Below, in pieces: positions 1 through 18,052 of a stretch of 64,000 nucleotides of DNA (positions are counted from its first letter, which is position 1; every line of letters begins with the position of its first letter). The translations under genes and the position numbers were made by a program. Under the pieces are notes generated by a model that ran no database searches, was not told the origin of the DNA, and worked only from the letters and a program-made list of their open reading frames with translations. The stretch is from Batillaria attramentaria (lineage: Eukaryota > Mollusca > Gastropoda > Batillariidae): the NCBI GenBank assembly GCA_018292915.2, contig JACVVK020000210.1:133501-197500 (forward strand). Direction: 5' to 3'.

Positions 1-1970
1 TACGACAAGCTCATCAAAAACTTGACAAAGGCATCACAGGAGGTTGCAGAGAGTGGAGCTGAAATTCAGTCGATTTTGTCTAGCCTCAAGGCTTCTTTCT
101 ACTCAGAGACTGACCCAGGACCAGAAGGTCAAAATAGAAGTGCAGAAATGGGGTCAGCATCAGAATCGCCAACAGCAGTATCGCCCTCCATTGAGTGCGT
201 GATTGTGAATCAGAGTGAGACTGGGGCCTCATCAGAATCTGTTGTGGACACATCTCCTTCGACAAAACAGTCCAAGAGCAGGAAGATCACCCACCCGCAT
301 CTCACTTACTTTCCTCGAAAATTTCCGAGTGGGTTATTGTCAACCCAGTCAACACCATCTTCAGGCAGTTCCCTCGTCACTCACCCTGCAAAACGTTTTT
401 CGGAGGACAAGGAGGCGGTTGACAGAGTTTTGCAAAAGTACAAGAAGATACAGCCAGCAGGGGAACTGCCCCAACACAGGATAGAGGAAGATTTTGTAGA
501 CCATGACAGTGATCCTGACTATGTTCCGTCTGATGAAGGAAGCGATGGTTCTGCCAAAACAAAAAGAAAGAGAACTGGATTCAAGAGGTTTGTTGCTCGT
601 TCGTTTAATCTGCATTTACAAATTTAAGTGTTTGACTGTATTTGTGTTATTGCCATTGAATTTTTCTTTGTTTTAGTTTCATGACTAGAGCTCTTACCAT
701 AGAAGGAATGTATCCACTCCATTGTGGAAAAACAAAATTTTCATCACACGCAGTAGTGTGGTGGTGATGTGGTAGTGGTGATGATGAGTGTGTGTGTATG
801 AGACAATGAGTGAATGGGTTTCCTTTTCTGAACACATTTGTACTTGACAATGTACCACGGAGAAAGGCTGAAAATTCAGGCGATGATGCTGTTGTTGATA
901 ATGAACACAATTGGGTTATGAGTCATCGTCCATTTCTGTAGGAAAGGAGTGCTGTTGGCATCAAGCGAGAAGTTTACGGGATCTTCAAGTTCAACAGTAG
1001 GGTTTCAGACTGACGCAAGTCAAAGTCTCCAGACAGTGGATGCCTCGGACGTCAAACCAGGAGTGTCGTTCTTCATTCCACAGCTGGGAGAACTTGCACA
1101 GGACAGTGCAGAGGTATTTGAAGTTTCAGTAAACCTGTAAACTACCTTAACTACTAAACTAGCCACTGCCTGATCATTACGGGTGCTCTGATTGTCAGTG
1201 TTGTCAGATGTCAGCCCCCCCCCCCCCCCCCATTTATACTCATGCCAAAACAAAATGCACCAAAATCGAAATTGAACAGATTTTAGTCTTATTCTAAAAC
1301 TTTCCTGTAAAAAAAAGTTCACAGAAGCACTTAAAATCATGCCAACATACACCAAATTGCAAAGATTTTAGTCTGATTAAAAAAAAAAAATTCCAGGGGA
1401 CGTGCCACTGGAGACCCATAGCTTGACATTTCTGCTTTGCAGATGTATGCTCTTGGCTTTTCCACGTAGTCGCTAAATGCTGCACATTTTTCATTCTTTT
1501 GGATCGTGAACCATGTTAAGCCCTGCTTAGGTGTGTGTGTGTGTTTTTACACCACGTAGGTAGGCATGAGTACTTACTTCCTTTCCTTCAACTGTCTTTT
1601 GATAAGTGATTGTGCATTGTGGCCAACATTTTGTCACGTGCAGGGTGGAAAGAAAAGTATGGTGCTGGTTGGACCGTTCCACGTGCTGGGAGAGGGATCT
1701 GCTGCCTCCTTGCAGCTTGTTCCACAGGCAGAGAGGGATGACAGGCCTCCAAAGATCCTCAAGGGAGATCTCTGCTTGCCCTCAGGCACTGTCAGAGGGA
1801 TTTCAGGTACATGTATTTGTTAGTTGTTGCTTTTGGTGCTATGATTCAGTTGTGCGTGTGAGGTTTGGAACACCAGCGATGTGCAGGCAGAGAAGAATTC
1901 ATGTGCCTGTTCCTTCAGCGTCTCCTCCTTCCCTAAGGCAACCACAGTTATCTCCTCAACTGTTGTTTTG

Positions 1971-2027
<57 letters not shown>

Positions 2028-2983
2028 ATTCACCTCATGTTTGAACTACCACAGGGTGGTGATCAGCATGTTGTTCAACATAGATATATCAGTAATTAAG
2101 CATCTCATTCAAAAGTATGATTTATATCTTCATGTGCAATGATAAAGTCCGTAAAAAAAAGTTTTGTCTGTAATTCTGTACAGGGCTGTAGTACTTGCAT
2201 AGCTTGTTCATTTCATTTTATTTTTCCTGTTCCTGGATCAGCCTCAACTTCTCAGATGAAATTTCGACAAGCTGACAAGACGCAGCAGTTCCGCCAGCAG
2301 GGAGGATCGTCCTCAGTCAGTGCACGTTTGGCCACCACTGATCATGACTACACAGACATAAACAAACCAGTCGTCCCTGGTCCGAAGGTTTGGAAAACTC
2401 TTGCCAAACCCATCAGTTTGACACAACATATCTCAGCCAGGTGAGGTTTTGTGGTAACTGTGGGAATGTAGCTCAGTGGTAGAGGCATTGCACTGACGAG
2501 CTCAGTTCGATTTTATGGTGAGCAGGAAATTCGTTCAGAATTTTTTTTTCACCAGCTTGAGTCTAATAATAGTAATACATGTATATATTCATGTGTAGGC
2601 TTGTTTATGGTGCCTGTCTCACCTTCATGTGCACATGTATGCTTGAATGCGTATTATCTAAAAATTTGTGTTGTCAGAAGTGTGCAGGTCTTATGTCATA
2701 TGCAGAATGGCCACACCCCACAGACAGAATAAATGGGTGTTTAAAAAAAAAGAAATAAGTTGACATGCTTCCCAGGTAGGTGGGTGCAGCCTGTGTTTCC
2801 CTTTTCTGTTTTTTTTTTTTTTATATACTAAATTTCAACACAGGAGGTGAAGTTACCTTAGTGTTGGCATGGTTGGTTCAGGGGTTGTTTTTTTTTCATG
2901 CCTATAGAATTTGTATTGCCCAGAAGGTCTGTTGTCATAGCAAACACCACTTGCAACAGTTTTCCAGTCATCTTTCTGAACTC

Positions 2984-3046
<63 letters not shown>

Positions 3047-6000
3047 CAGGGTGGAGAAAGTTGAAGAAATCGGAGAAGGCAGCAGTTTGGTCACCATCAG
3101 TGGACATAACGCTAAAGCCAGCCCTGTGCCAGACAGGATGTACCTCACTCCAAAGCTTAGTGCTGTGAGTACACTACGCGCATTTCAACATCGCCAAAGA
3201 AAGTTTGGTGTAACATGAGAATATGTGACCGTCCACAAGAAAACCCGGCGTAAGACGCACGCCGCTGTTCCGAGCTAGAGGCTAACAAAGGTCAGCGGGT
3301 GCTATCTGGACGATATTGAGATTTTGCCAAAATCAGGTAGTTCTGCCCTTAAATTATGATGTCTTAAAAGAAGTTTTTTGGGCACTGTGAAGAGCAAGGC
3401 TGTTTCTTGAAGATGGCACCAAAAACAAAAAAATTGAAAATTTTGCACTTAAGCTGGGTTTTGTCATGGAAAGTCACATATGTGTAGCTCAGGAGAAGGA
3501 GAGAGAGTTTGGCATCCTGAACTGTTTTTGCAAAATTTACCAAAATTCAACTACATTAATTTGTAAAATTAAAAAAATAAATGCTGTTCTAAATTCTGAA
3601 ATTGCTGAGCTGACCGATTTCACCATATATGATTGTACACGTAATGTGTTCTTGTCCAGTGTTTGAGAGAATGCATGTGATTCATGTGAGCACGTTTGTT
3701 GGGTTCAGTTCACAGCCCTTTGAGGCAATTCAAGAAATTGGGTAAAGCGCATACACAATATACAGTTATCATTATTATTATCATTATTATTATTAATTTT
3801 CCTCAGCATCTTTTGAAATAGCTACTTTGATTTGATTCTTTGTACAGTGTCACTATTTTACGTCATTACGATAGCTATATATGTATCAGGTGATATGACT
3901 GCCGCACATTGTCCCTGAGCAGATTTCAGCAGGAACTAGACGTGCATTTTCAGTGAAAATTACTGTGGTCTATGACTTTCACAGGAAGGAATGCCTATCG
4001 TTGACAGTTTGGATGAAGTGATGACAGACACGCTAAAGAGGATTGAGAAGTACAGAGAAAGTTACCGGCAAGGTATTATCACTGCTGGCAAATGTTATTG
4101 TATTTCAGAGTTTATTTTTAATAAATTTGATCCTGTCATTCTCTGGTTTAAAAAACGGACATCACTTTCACAGAAATTCTGTGGTTTCTTAGTGTTTTTT
4201 CCTGTCTTGCGCATTGACTGGTGCAGTCATTTCTGTAACTGGGAGTGAATATATGTACACTTCGTCTGTTTTCTTCTTCTTTTGTAACAGAGAATACTGC
4301 TTGGAGCTTACTAGAATTTTGTCACAAATTGAAGCAGTTTCTCATCTTTTATTTGCAGCCATGGAGGCAAAACCCACACCACCGGTGTATATTAGTGTGA
4401 GTGAAACGCCAGTTGCTGGTGAAGTTGTGCTGACTGCAGAGGGACAAGTCCACAACAGCAGGACCTCCAAAACATCCGCACCTAGTCGGAGACGCTCACG
4501 GAGACGAGCTTCAGAGTTTGAGGTGGACACGCTTGAAAGCCCAAACCTGGAACACACACCTGACACAAGTGTCGTATGCTCTGACAGTGACACAGCTGTT
4601 GGAGTGTCGGTGCTCAGGGAGCCGCAGAATGCTGGTGTGCTGGCTACAGTCGATACCAACAGTGGTGTTTGTTTCACGCAGCTTGGAGGATCTCTCAGGC
4701 AAGGACTGATCGGTGTTAACTTTCATCCAGGTGAATTAATTTCCTTGGTAGACAGTGAGCAGACCTCGGAGGTGAGGCAAAGCAGTCTGCCTGAAGAAGC
4801 CGTGGAGGTTGAAAACGCTGCAGAAGTTGAATCGTCATGTCTGCCCTTGCCTGAATCCCGTTTCTGCAGCTACTGCTTGCGGCTGTTTCCATCCGCATAC
4901 ATGCTCCTCAACCATGTCAAGTCTGTGCACAGTGCGTACAGCTCCAACCCCGAACACGTAGATTATCTGGAGTCCCTCAAGCGTGACGCCCGCATCCTGT
5001 GTCCACACTGCCCTGGCAAACAGTACCTCTCCAATACGTACAAGTATTTTGTGCACCTGACAAATTTCCACAGGGATCAGATGGACTCGAGCAACGTCCA
5101 GCTGTCCGAGGTTTCCTCGTACCAGTGTGAAATCTGCATGGTGGGTAAAGGTTTTCGTCTTCAAAACTGCTTCTGCTCTCTTGTTTATTACTCTGGGGAA
5201 ACTGTCCTGGCATGCAAATATTGGTTCATTTCTGGTGCTTTAAACAGACATTACGTAAAAGATATTGTGTCTTACTGAACAGCCTTGCTGACTTGATTAC
5301 TTACAGTGATTATGAATTTTTGCATGTGTGCCAAGCCCTATCCCTGGCCAAGGCTTGCAGTTACTCTTGGTATGTGGTGTTCGTCTGGTGAACCATCTTT
5401 CTTGCCATGAGTAAAAAAAAATTTTAAAGATAAAAATCATATTAGACATCTTCTGATTTGAAAATACATGCACGCCTAACGTGCTTGCAGGTCCGTTTCC
5501 CAACCCAGGCAATGCTGAATCTTCATGCAACACGGAAACACAACCTGCAGCTCTACACCTGCTCAGTGTGCCAAGAGTGTTTTGTTCACAAGTCTTCGCG
5601 GGATGCTCACATGAAGGACATCCATGGGGACAGCAGTGGCCAGACTTTCTCCTGCAGGGACTGTGGTGATGTGTTTCAACGCAGAGGGTTTCTGATGGCT
5701 CACTATAAACAGGTAGGGGTGTGTGTGTGTGTTTGCTGTGTGCTGTGTGTGTGTGAATTCTTGTCACCAAGGAAAGGTTTGCTACACTAAGTTTCAAAGC
5801 AATGAAGCCCCTAATCCCTTACTGTAGAAGCCTCTTCCATGTCAGTGAAGGAAGCAGATAGCAGCACTGTACTCCAGAAGCAGCTGAAGACCCATCTCTC
5901 TAGCGCATTCCTGTATGCAGCATCATCATCTTTTGCTGTTGCTTTTTCAAAACATCTTCCTGAGTGCCATGGGCATTCCTTAGGATGGAACTGTGCACTG

Positions 6001-8113
6001 GACCCAAGTCACTTGTCTGGAGGTTCATCAAGACGAAGGTATTGCAAGCCTATAGCACTGGTTGATTACCACACCTGGTATCAGCTGGGAACATCGTGAG
6101 AGAGTCATTGCCATCAAGAATGCATTTTCATTTCAGATTTGAGATCGGTTTCATTGTTCAACATTTATTACTCCTCTACAAAAATTTTGCAGGTGCATGG
6201 CGAAAAGGCGGAACACCAAAGATACAATGTCCCTGTCGTTTCTGAAGCGGACATGTTGGAACACGGGCATGACCAGACTGGTGCCAGCCTCTGCCGGCTG
6301 TGTAACAAATCGTTCAAGTCTCCCATCAAGTTGAGCAGACACCTGGAAATGAAACACCTCGACAACGATCCAAGAGGTAAATGTTTTGACGTGTGTGTGT
6401 GTGTGTGTGCATATGAGAGAGAGAGAGACCTATGAATTGATAGCACTTGAAACCTTGTGTGTGCATCATGCTCCTAGTGTTCAAAGAGAGGAAAATTGCT
6501 TAGAGGTTTTGAAGAATTTTAAAAAATTAATAATAGTACGCTTTGCATTTGAAGCAGGTATACAAATTTCAGGACACTTTGCAGTTGTGTCATGTTCCAG
6601 CATGCGGTATGCATGTAAGTGTAAAGCAGATATGTTGTATGTCTATATGTCTATACGTACATGTAAGTATGTATGTCTGTTTAAAAAAACAAAAAACAAA
6701 AAAAAACCCTGTCACTTGGGTCACAATATAGCATCTGAAACAAAACAAAACCAAAAATTTCAGGACACTATGTGATTGAACGCATAGAAAATGCAGTACA
6801 CTGGCTTCACATTTGGTAACTGATTCTATTGTTACAAAAGACCATTTCTTCACAAGAGCCCCACGGCTTCTGTTGCAGGCACAAGTTTCCAGCAGGGCAA
6901 AGCACGAATCAAATGCACACGCTGTTTGGCGAGGTTCCAGTCCCTAGGGGAGATGCAGGAGCACAAACGTCACGTCCACACTGGCGCCATACCTGTGCAC
7001 TGCGTTTTCTGCGGATCAGGATACCAGTCCACCGCACCAATGTACACCCACATTAAGAACCACCATCTTCGCACTCAAGTGTTCATTTGCTCAGTTTGCT
7101 CGAAACAGTTCCGCCATCGGCAGATGCTAGAAAGACATATGTCTCTCTTCCATCACATGCAGTCATCAGAGCTCTTGGAGCATCTAAGCTCAGAGTCGGA
7201 GGCGAAACAGGACAACGTGGCAAACAGTGATTCTGCTGTGTCGAGAATCAGCTGCCCGTATTGCCCAGAGGCGTTTGTGAGAGAGGCATCGCTCGTGGCA
7301 CATATTGTTGAAGGTCATCGTGAACAGTTTCCCTACGCTTGCCAGCATTGTGAGCAAAATTTTCTCACTGAGAAAGCCCTGAATCATCACTTGCAGGGAG
7401 CCCATGACATCATCACGCCAGGACTGTCACCACCAGAATCACCATCACCGCTGATTCTGCAGCAGTCCATTACTGTGCCTGCCTCTCCCAGCGAGCCAGA
7501 ACCTCTAGATCAAGTTTCCACCTCACAGACGGTCGGTTCAGCTTCCAATGATCTTGAATTGGAGGATACGCAATCTGATGATGGTGTGTTTGCCAGTCTT
7601 CCAGCAGAAGCCCAGAACTACATCACATCCATCACCGAACAAGGTAAGCGAGCTATGCTGATCATCGACGACGGCAAAGGAGGTGTGCGTCAACTATCTT
7701 TCAGCCCTAGCGTGACCAAGCATCCTACCCTCCAGTCCCCGTCTACAGCTCAGTTAACTGAAAGCTCGCAGTACTACGAAACTGTTCTGGAAGAAAATGT
7801 AGCAGATGAATCAGACACCGTCACCGGAGAAACACAGGCAGCGATCGAGAACCTTGTTTACGGAATGGAGATACCCACAGAAGGTGGAGACGAGTACCAG
7901 CATGTGGATGTAGTTGAAACTACGGATGGACACTTGGTCAGCGGTTCAGATTTAGTCACGCAAGATTCTGAGATGGTGGTGGAAGAGTCAGTGCCTGTGG
8001 AACTCGAGGATATGTCTACAGTAACCGTGGAAACCAGCAGTTCGGACGCAGTGATGATTAGTGCTGAGGATTTCTTGAAGTTTTTGAAAGAATCGCAGGC
8101 TTCTTCAAAATAG
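1..8113 (+). CDS. C2H2 zinc-finger protein, 3' part (10 exons, 5' end outside window)
   Basis: Probable nuclear DNA-binding regulator. Exons: 1-587, 942-1113, 1644-1806, 2242-2440, 3050-3164, 3985-4072, 4359-5140, 5491-5712, 6193-6376, 6879-8113 (stop at 8111). All junctions are GT/AG and phases agree, giving 1248 residues open from base 1, so the start lies upstream. Residues 1-600 are low-complexity and Ser/Glu-rich with a basic KTKRKR patch near 190. Eleven C2H2 fingers follow at about 611-632, 656-679, 698-719, 726-747, 757-778, 810-831, 850-871, 879-899, 908-929, 963-984 and 992-1013. Several are split by introns (finger 3 across exons 7/8, finger 5 across exons 8/9). The linkers are irregular rather than TGEKP, so this is not a KRAB-type tandem array. 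The C-terminal ~230 residues are acidic and may be an activation region (inference). I do not recognise the orthologue; a MEP-1-like regulator is one unverified possibility. Confidence 0.9.
1245..1400 (-). repeat. Dispersed intronic repeat, inverted copy (family R1)
   Basis: In intron 2 of the zinc-finger gene. The reverse complement reads two ~100-bp units of the form actaaaatctgtgcaatttg ... ggcatgatttaagtgctt, matching copies at 11655-11870 and 13488-13600. Confidence 0.7.
1976..2025 (+). repeat. (AC)n microsatellite
   Basis: Zinc-finger gene intron. Confidence 0.95.
2461..2660 (+). mobile_element. tRNA-headed SINE (head type 2)
   Basis: In a zinc-finger gene intron. The head gggaatgtagctcagtggta has a tRNA-like A box; a degenerate B box (cagttcgatt) follows. 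The body contains CTTGTTTATGGTGCCTGTCT, shared with the differently headed SINE at 23379. Confidence 0.6.
2986..3045 (+). repeat. (GT)n abutting the exon 5 acceptor of the zinc-finger gene
   Basis: About 30 GT repeats end 1 nt before the ACAG of the 3' splice site at 3046-3049. Confidence 0.95.
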
Positions 8114-8362
8114 TGTTCAGCAATGTGCAATCGACACTTGCCAAATCAATATTTGATCGTCATAATGATGCTATCATCTGATTGGTGAATGTTATCATAA
8201 ATGAACTTGTGTTGGCTTGTTTACATGATGTACACTGGTGAATTCATGTTTCTGTTATTTCAGTCATGATTCTTACGTGTATGTACATATAATTTATAAG
8301 AATGTTACTGATTGCTGAGTGTAATTTTATAAACGTGTTTATAAACACAGCAAGTGTAACAC

Positions 8363-8368
8363 AATAAA
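8363..8368 (+). terminator. Poly(A) signal AATAAA of the zinc-finger gene
   Basis: Canonical AATAAA about 250 nt after the stop codon at 8111. Cleavage 10-30 nt downstream would fall at about 8380-8398, inside the expected 3' end of the convergent NKAP gene. Confidence 0.75.
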
Positions 8369-8398
8369 ATCAGAACTACCAACAGAACCTTTTTCTAT

Positions 8399-8404
8399 TT
8401 TATT
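8399..8404 (-). terminator. Poly(A) signal AATAAA of NKAP
   Basis: The plus strand reads TTTATT, i.e. AATAAA on the minus strand, about 675 nt after the NKAP stop codon. It faces the opposing signal at 8363. Confidence 0.7.
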
Positions 8405-9078
8405 ACAATACAGACATTGACAAAGTGAATCCACATTTGAGCAGAGCGAAAGAATGTGAATGTGTGAATGACCAACTGATATCATTTTACAATTCTCACT
8501 TAATTCAAACACGGATGCAACATTCAGCAAATCCAGAACCTTGCTGAAGTGAAAATCTAAAATCTCTGTACATCATGTCACCTGACTTTCTGTCTGTCTT
8601 TGACACAGCAACATTACAACTCACCACCGAAAGAAACATAGCTGAAATACGACAGCTCCACAGGAGCTTCTGTTAAAAAGCACTAACCATGTATCGGTTC
8701 CACATGCATATGCACCTGATGACAAAACTTGTACAATCCTTGCAGAATGCGCTGCAGCTAATGTGGTCAACCCTCAAAACAGATTGAGGTGGTAACACAC
8801 ACCATACCACACCTAACACACTCCATGCCACACCTAGCTCCAAACTAGACACCTGCAGTCTATGTTGCTTGTGAACATACCTCATGTTATAATGAATGCA
8901 CCTCGGAAAACTGCTGCTGCCTATCGGGACACTGAATATAAAGCTACACTGCGATCACACCAGGCACTGAGCAACACCCAGCACATTTTCACTAGGCGCA
9001 CATGATAAAATTTAGCCTGCCATGCCTCGTCAAAAACAGCGAAGCTCATTCACGTGGCAGTCTAACTGTACAAACAAA

Positions 9079-15594
<6,516 letters not shown>

Positions 15595-15724
15595 ATTTCC
15601 CGATCGAATGAATTAATAGCGCATTTTCTTACGACAAAAAGCCCCCAAAAACAAATAAATAAAGTACTGCAAATGGAAGTTGGGTTACTACAACACGCTG
15701 ACAAATCGACGTGTTTAGTACGTG

Positions 15725-15770
15725 GGAGTGACGTCGTAAAAGGACAGCCAATTACCACTGACGTGAGAAA
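15725..15770. promoter_or_regulatory. Probable NKAP proximal promoter elements
   Basis: About 130-175 nt upstream of the NKAP start codon lie a CRE-like TGACGTCG (near 15730), a CCAAT sequence (near 15749) and a second CRE-like TGACGTGA (near 15759). Motif recognition only; the transcription start is not defined. Confidence 0.35.
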
Positions 15771-16685
15771 ATACTATTTTCAAGCGATATTGTCTTATTT
15801 AGCTGAACATTAGGTATGATTCACTTCTCATAAATGAAGTCTGAACAGCTGACATTAGGTCCAACCCTTCGCTTTGGCCTACGAAGAAGATGGCTCTTTC
15901 CTCGAACGTAAACAGCGACAATACTCTCCAAACAAAGTAATACGTTTATTCTGTGCCAAAAGTAAACATTAACACCAATTTGCCAACTTTACACGCATCA
16001 AATTAATTTTATTCTAGTAGACCCGGAGACGTAATTTGATTTGTGTGTGTTTATTCAGGAAATGGTAAGATATCGAGGTAAAGATTATTTTAGCAGGGGA
16101 GACCACCCTATTCCGTCGCATCAATGTTTCAACTCGGTGACTGTTGCGGAGTTACAACACCGACAAGCCCGAGCCAGTGCTAGATCTCTGCAGAGCCACT
16201 GCATGGATAACTTTTCATTCAGCGTGACCAGAGGAGTCGTTTCAGTTTGAACTGATGCGTGACACTTTTTGGTATGGTGCGTATGGTGCCCTGCTTCAAG
16301 ACCAACAGACTCAGTAACCGGCTTGAACATGTAACTGATTAATATGCCGGGTTGCCGGTTTTCACTGGCAGTAGACCGGCGTCTGACTTGCCTCGCACCG
16401 GCCCGGGCTCGGCTCATCAGTTGTTAGTAACTTACTCAATATCCAATACTGGCCTCTCGTGTAAGTTTCCGAACTTCGTATACTAACTCAGTGAGGCCGC
16501 GGGCTCAGTGACTGGATCCAGATCCGTCTTAGTAGATCCAGACCGTCTGATCAGTTCAGCCAGGCTTTACCGGCTGAGTCAGTTGCCGGAGAAACTGGAG
16601 TACTACTACGTGACTGAAGCGGGAGTCATCAGCGGCGGCGCGGCCGCGGGCCCGGCGTGTGTCGCGCCGTGCCTGAGTCCGAGTG
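15771..16685. other. NKAP upstream region, no gene recognised
   Basis: Contains a GC-rich block (16600-16670, GGCGCGGCCGCGGGC) that could be part of a CpG-rich promoter region. No exon with family similarity seen on either strand. Confidence 0.4.
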
Positions 16686-16861
16686 TGTGTGTGTGTGTTT
16701 GTGACGGTGTGTGTGTGTGTGTGTCAGTGTGTGTGTGTGCGCGCGCGCGCGCGTGCCGGCCGTGTGTGTTCGTGCGAGGGCGTGTCAGTCAGTGTGTGTG
16801 CCACGGTGTGTGTGTGTGTGTGCGTGTGTGTGTGTGCCACGGTGTGTGTGTGTGTCAGTGC

Positions 16862-16914
<53 letters not shown>
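16686..16914 (+). repeat. Compound (GT)n / (GC)n / interrupted GT repeat
   Basis: GT tracts interrupted by GTCAGT, CGCGCGCG and GCCACG; adjoins GC-rich sequence ~900 bp upstream of NKAP. Confidence 0.9.
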
Positions 16915-16915
<1 letters not shown>

Positions 16916-17153
16916 CTGCCAATCCGAGTCATCTGTGATCAGTAGCCGGTTTCACCGCCGGACAGAGTCAGCCACTGACTGACCGACAAAGAGGAGACTC
17001 TGAGGTGGTATGACCACTTTTCAGTTACATACTGAATTGATATGTGTGTGTTGTCAAGTTACCACTCATTACTGTGCGTCCGTTCAAGTTTCGCTTCTCA
17101 GAGTCACTGCACAATACCGCCCTGGATGATTCAAATTCAAATTCAAATAATTC

Positions 17154-17159
17154 TTTATT
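17154..17159 (-). terminator. Candidate poly(A) signal for the receptor gene
   Basis: AATAAA on the minus strand, about 460 nt past the stop at 17617. It lies in a low-complexity stretch (repeated CAAATT) that may itself be repeat-derived, and a fold-back element sits between it and the stop. Confidence 0.3.
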
Positions 17160-17328
17160 ATCCCAACTGAACGGGAAATTCGGTCACGGTCGTGCCGGTA
17201 CTGAGACTGGACATCAAACAAGCAGACGATGAAAAACACGCAAACTAATTTAACATACTAATACAACATCAGTGTCACCTAACATTAAGTCTTAATATTC
17301 ATAATGTTAATAACGTACATCATTTAAA

Positions 17329-17535
17329 TTAGTGAGATTTAGTAGGACTTCGTACGGAGGACTTCGCTGAGCAGCGTAACCCATTTACATGTAATTGAGG
17401 CTCACACGGCAGAGGCCGCGAGCTGCTAACTCGCTGCGATTGGCTAATGGCACCCGTAACCTGCCTAATTTACATGCAAATAGGTTACGCTGCTCAGCGA
17501 AGTCCTCCGTACGAAATCCTACTAAATCTCACTAA
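17329..17535. mobile_element. Fold-back element with ~52-bp near-perfect inverted arms
   Basis: The left arm starts TTAGTGAGATTTAGTAGGAC and the right arm is its reverse complement with about one mismatch; the arms flank a ~95-bp centre. TA dinucleotides at both ends fit a Tc1/mariner-type MITE. It lies 82 bp past the receptor stop codon, probably within its 3' UTR. Confidence 0.8.
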
Positions 17536-17616
17536 TAGCTATTAAGATACACCACATATAATTATACAAGATGACTGCGACTGTGCATGCACTAAACATC
17601 ACCTTAACAGCTCCGA

Positions 17617-17964
17617 CTACTTTGTAAGCCTTGATATGATAGAACGGGTGGCTCTGAGTTCCGTCATACTGCCGTAACCATCTTTCGGCAACTTGCAAGG
17701 AGCACCACCAACTCTTAACACGACAACGCGTTCGATCAAGAGGAACACAGTCGCTAATAGCAACCCGCCAAGCGCGACGTAAAATGGACCTTGAAGCGTT
17801 GCTAAGACAACGGCACTGTTGCCGGATCTGTTTCCTTGGCAACCGGTCGACCTTGGCCACCACTTCTCGCGGAGATGATACGCGATCCCTGCGTCTTGCA
17901 GCCGCAGTAACCTAATGACAGAGAAAAGATATGGTCGTAAAAGTGAGCAGAACACATCGCAAAT

Positions 17965-18052
<88 letters not shown>

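Noticed and set aside
16508..16945. Plus-strand frame rich in Cys/Val
   Set aside because: Translation of a GT microsatellite; no support as a gene.
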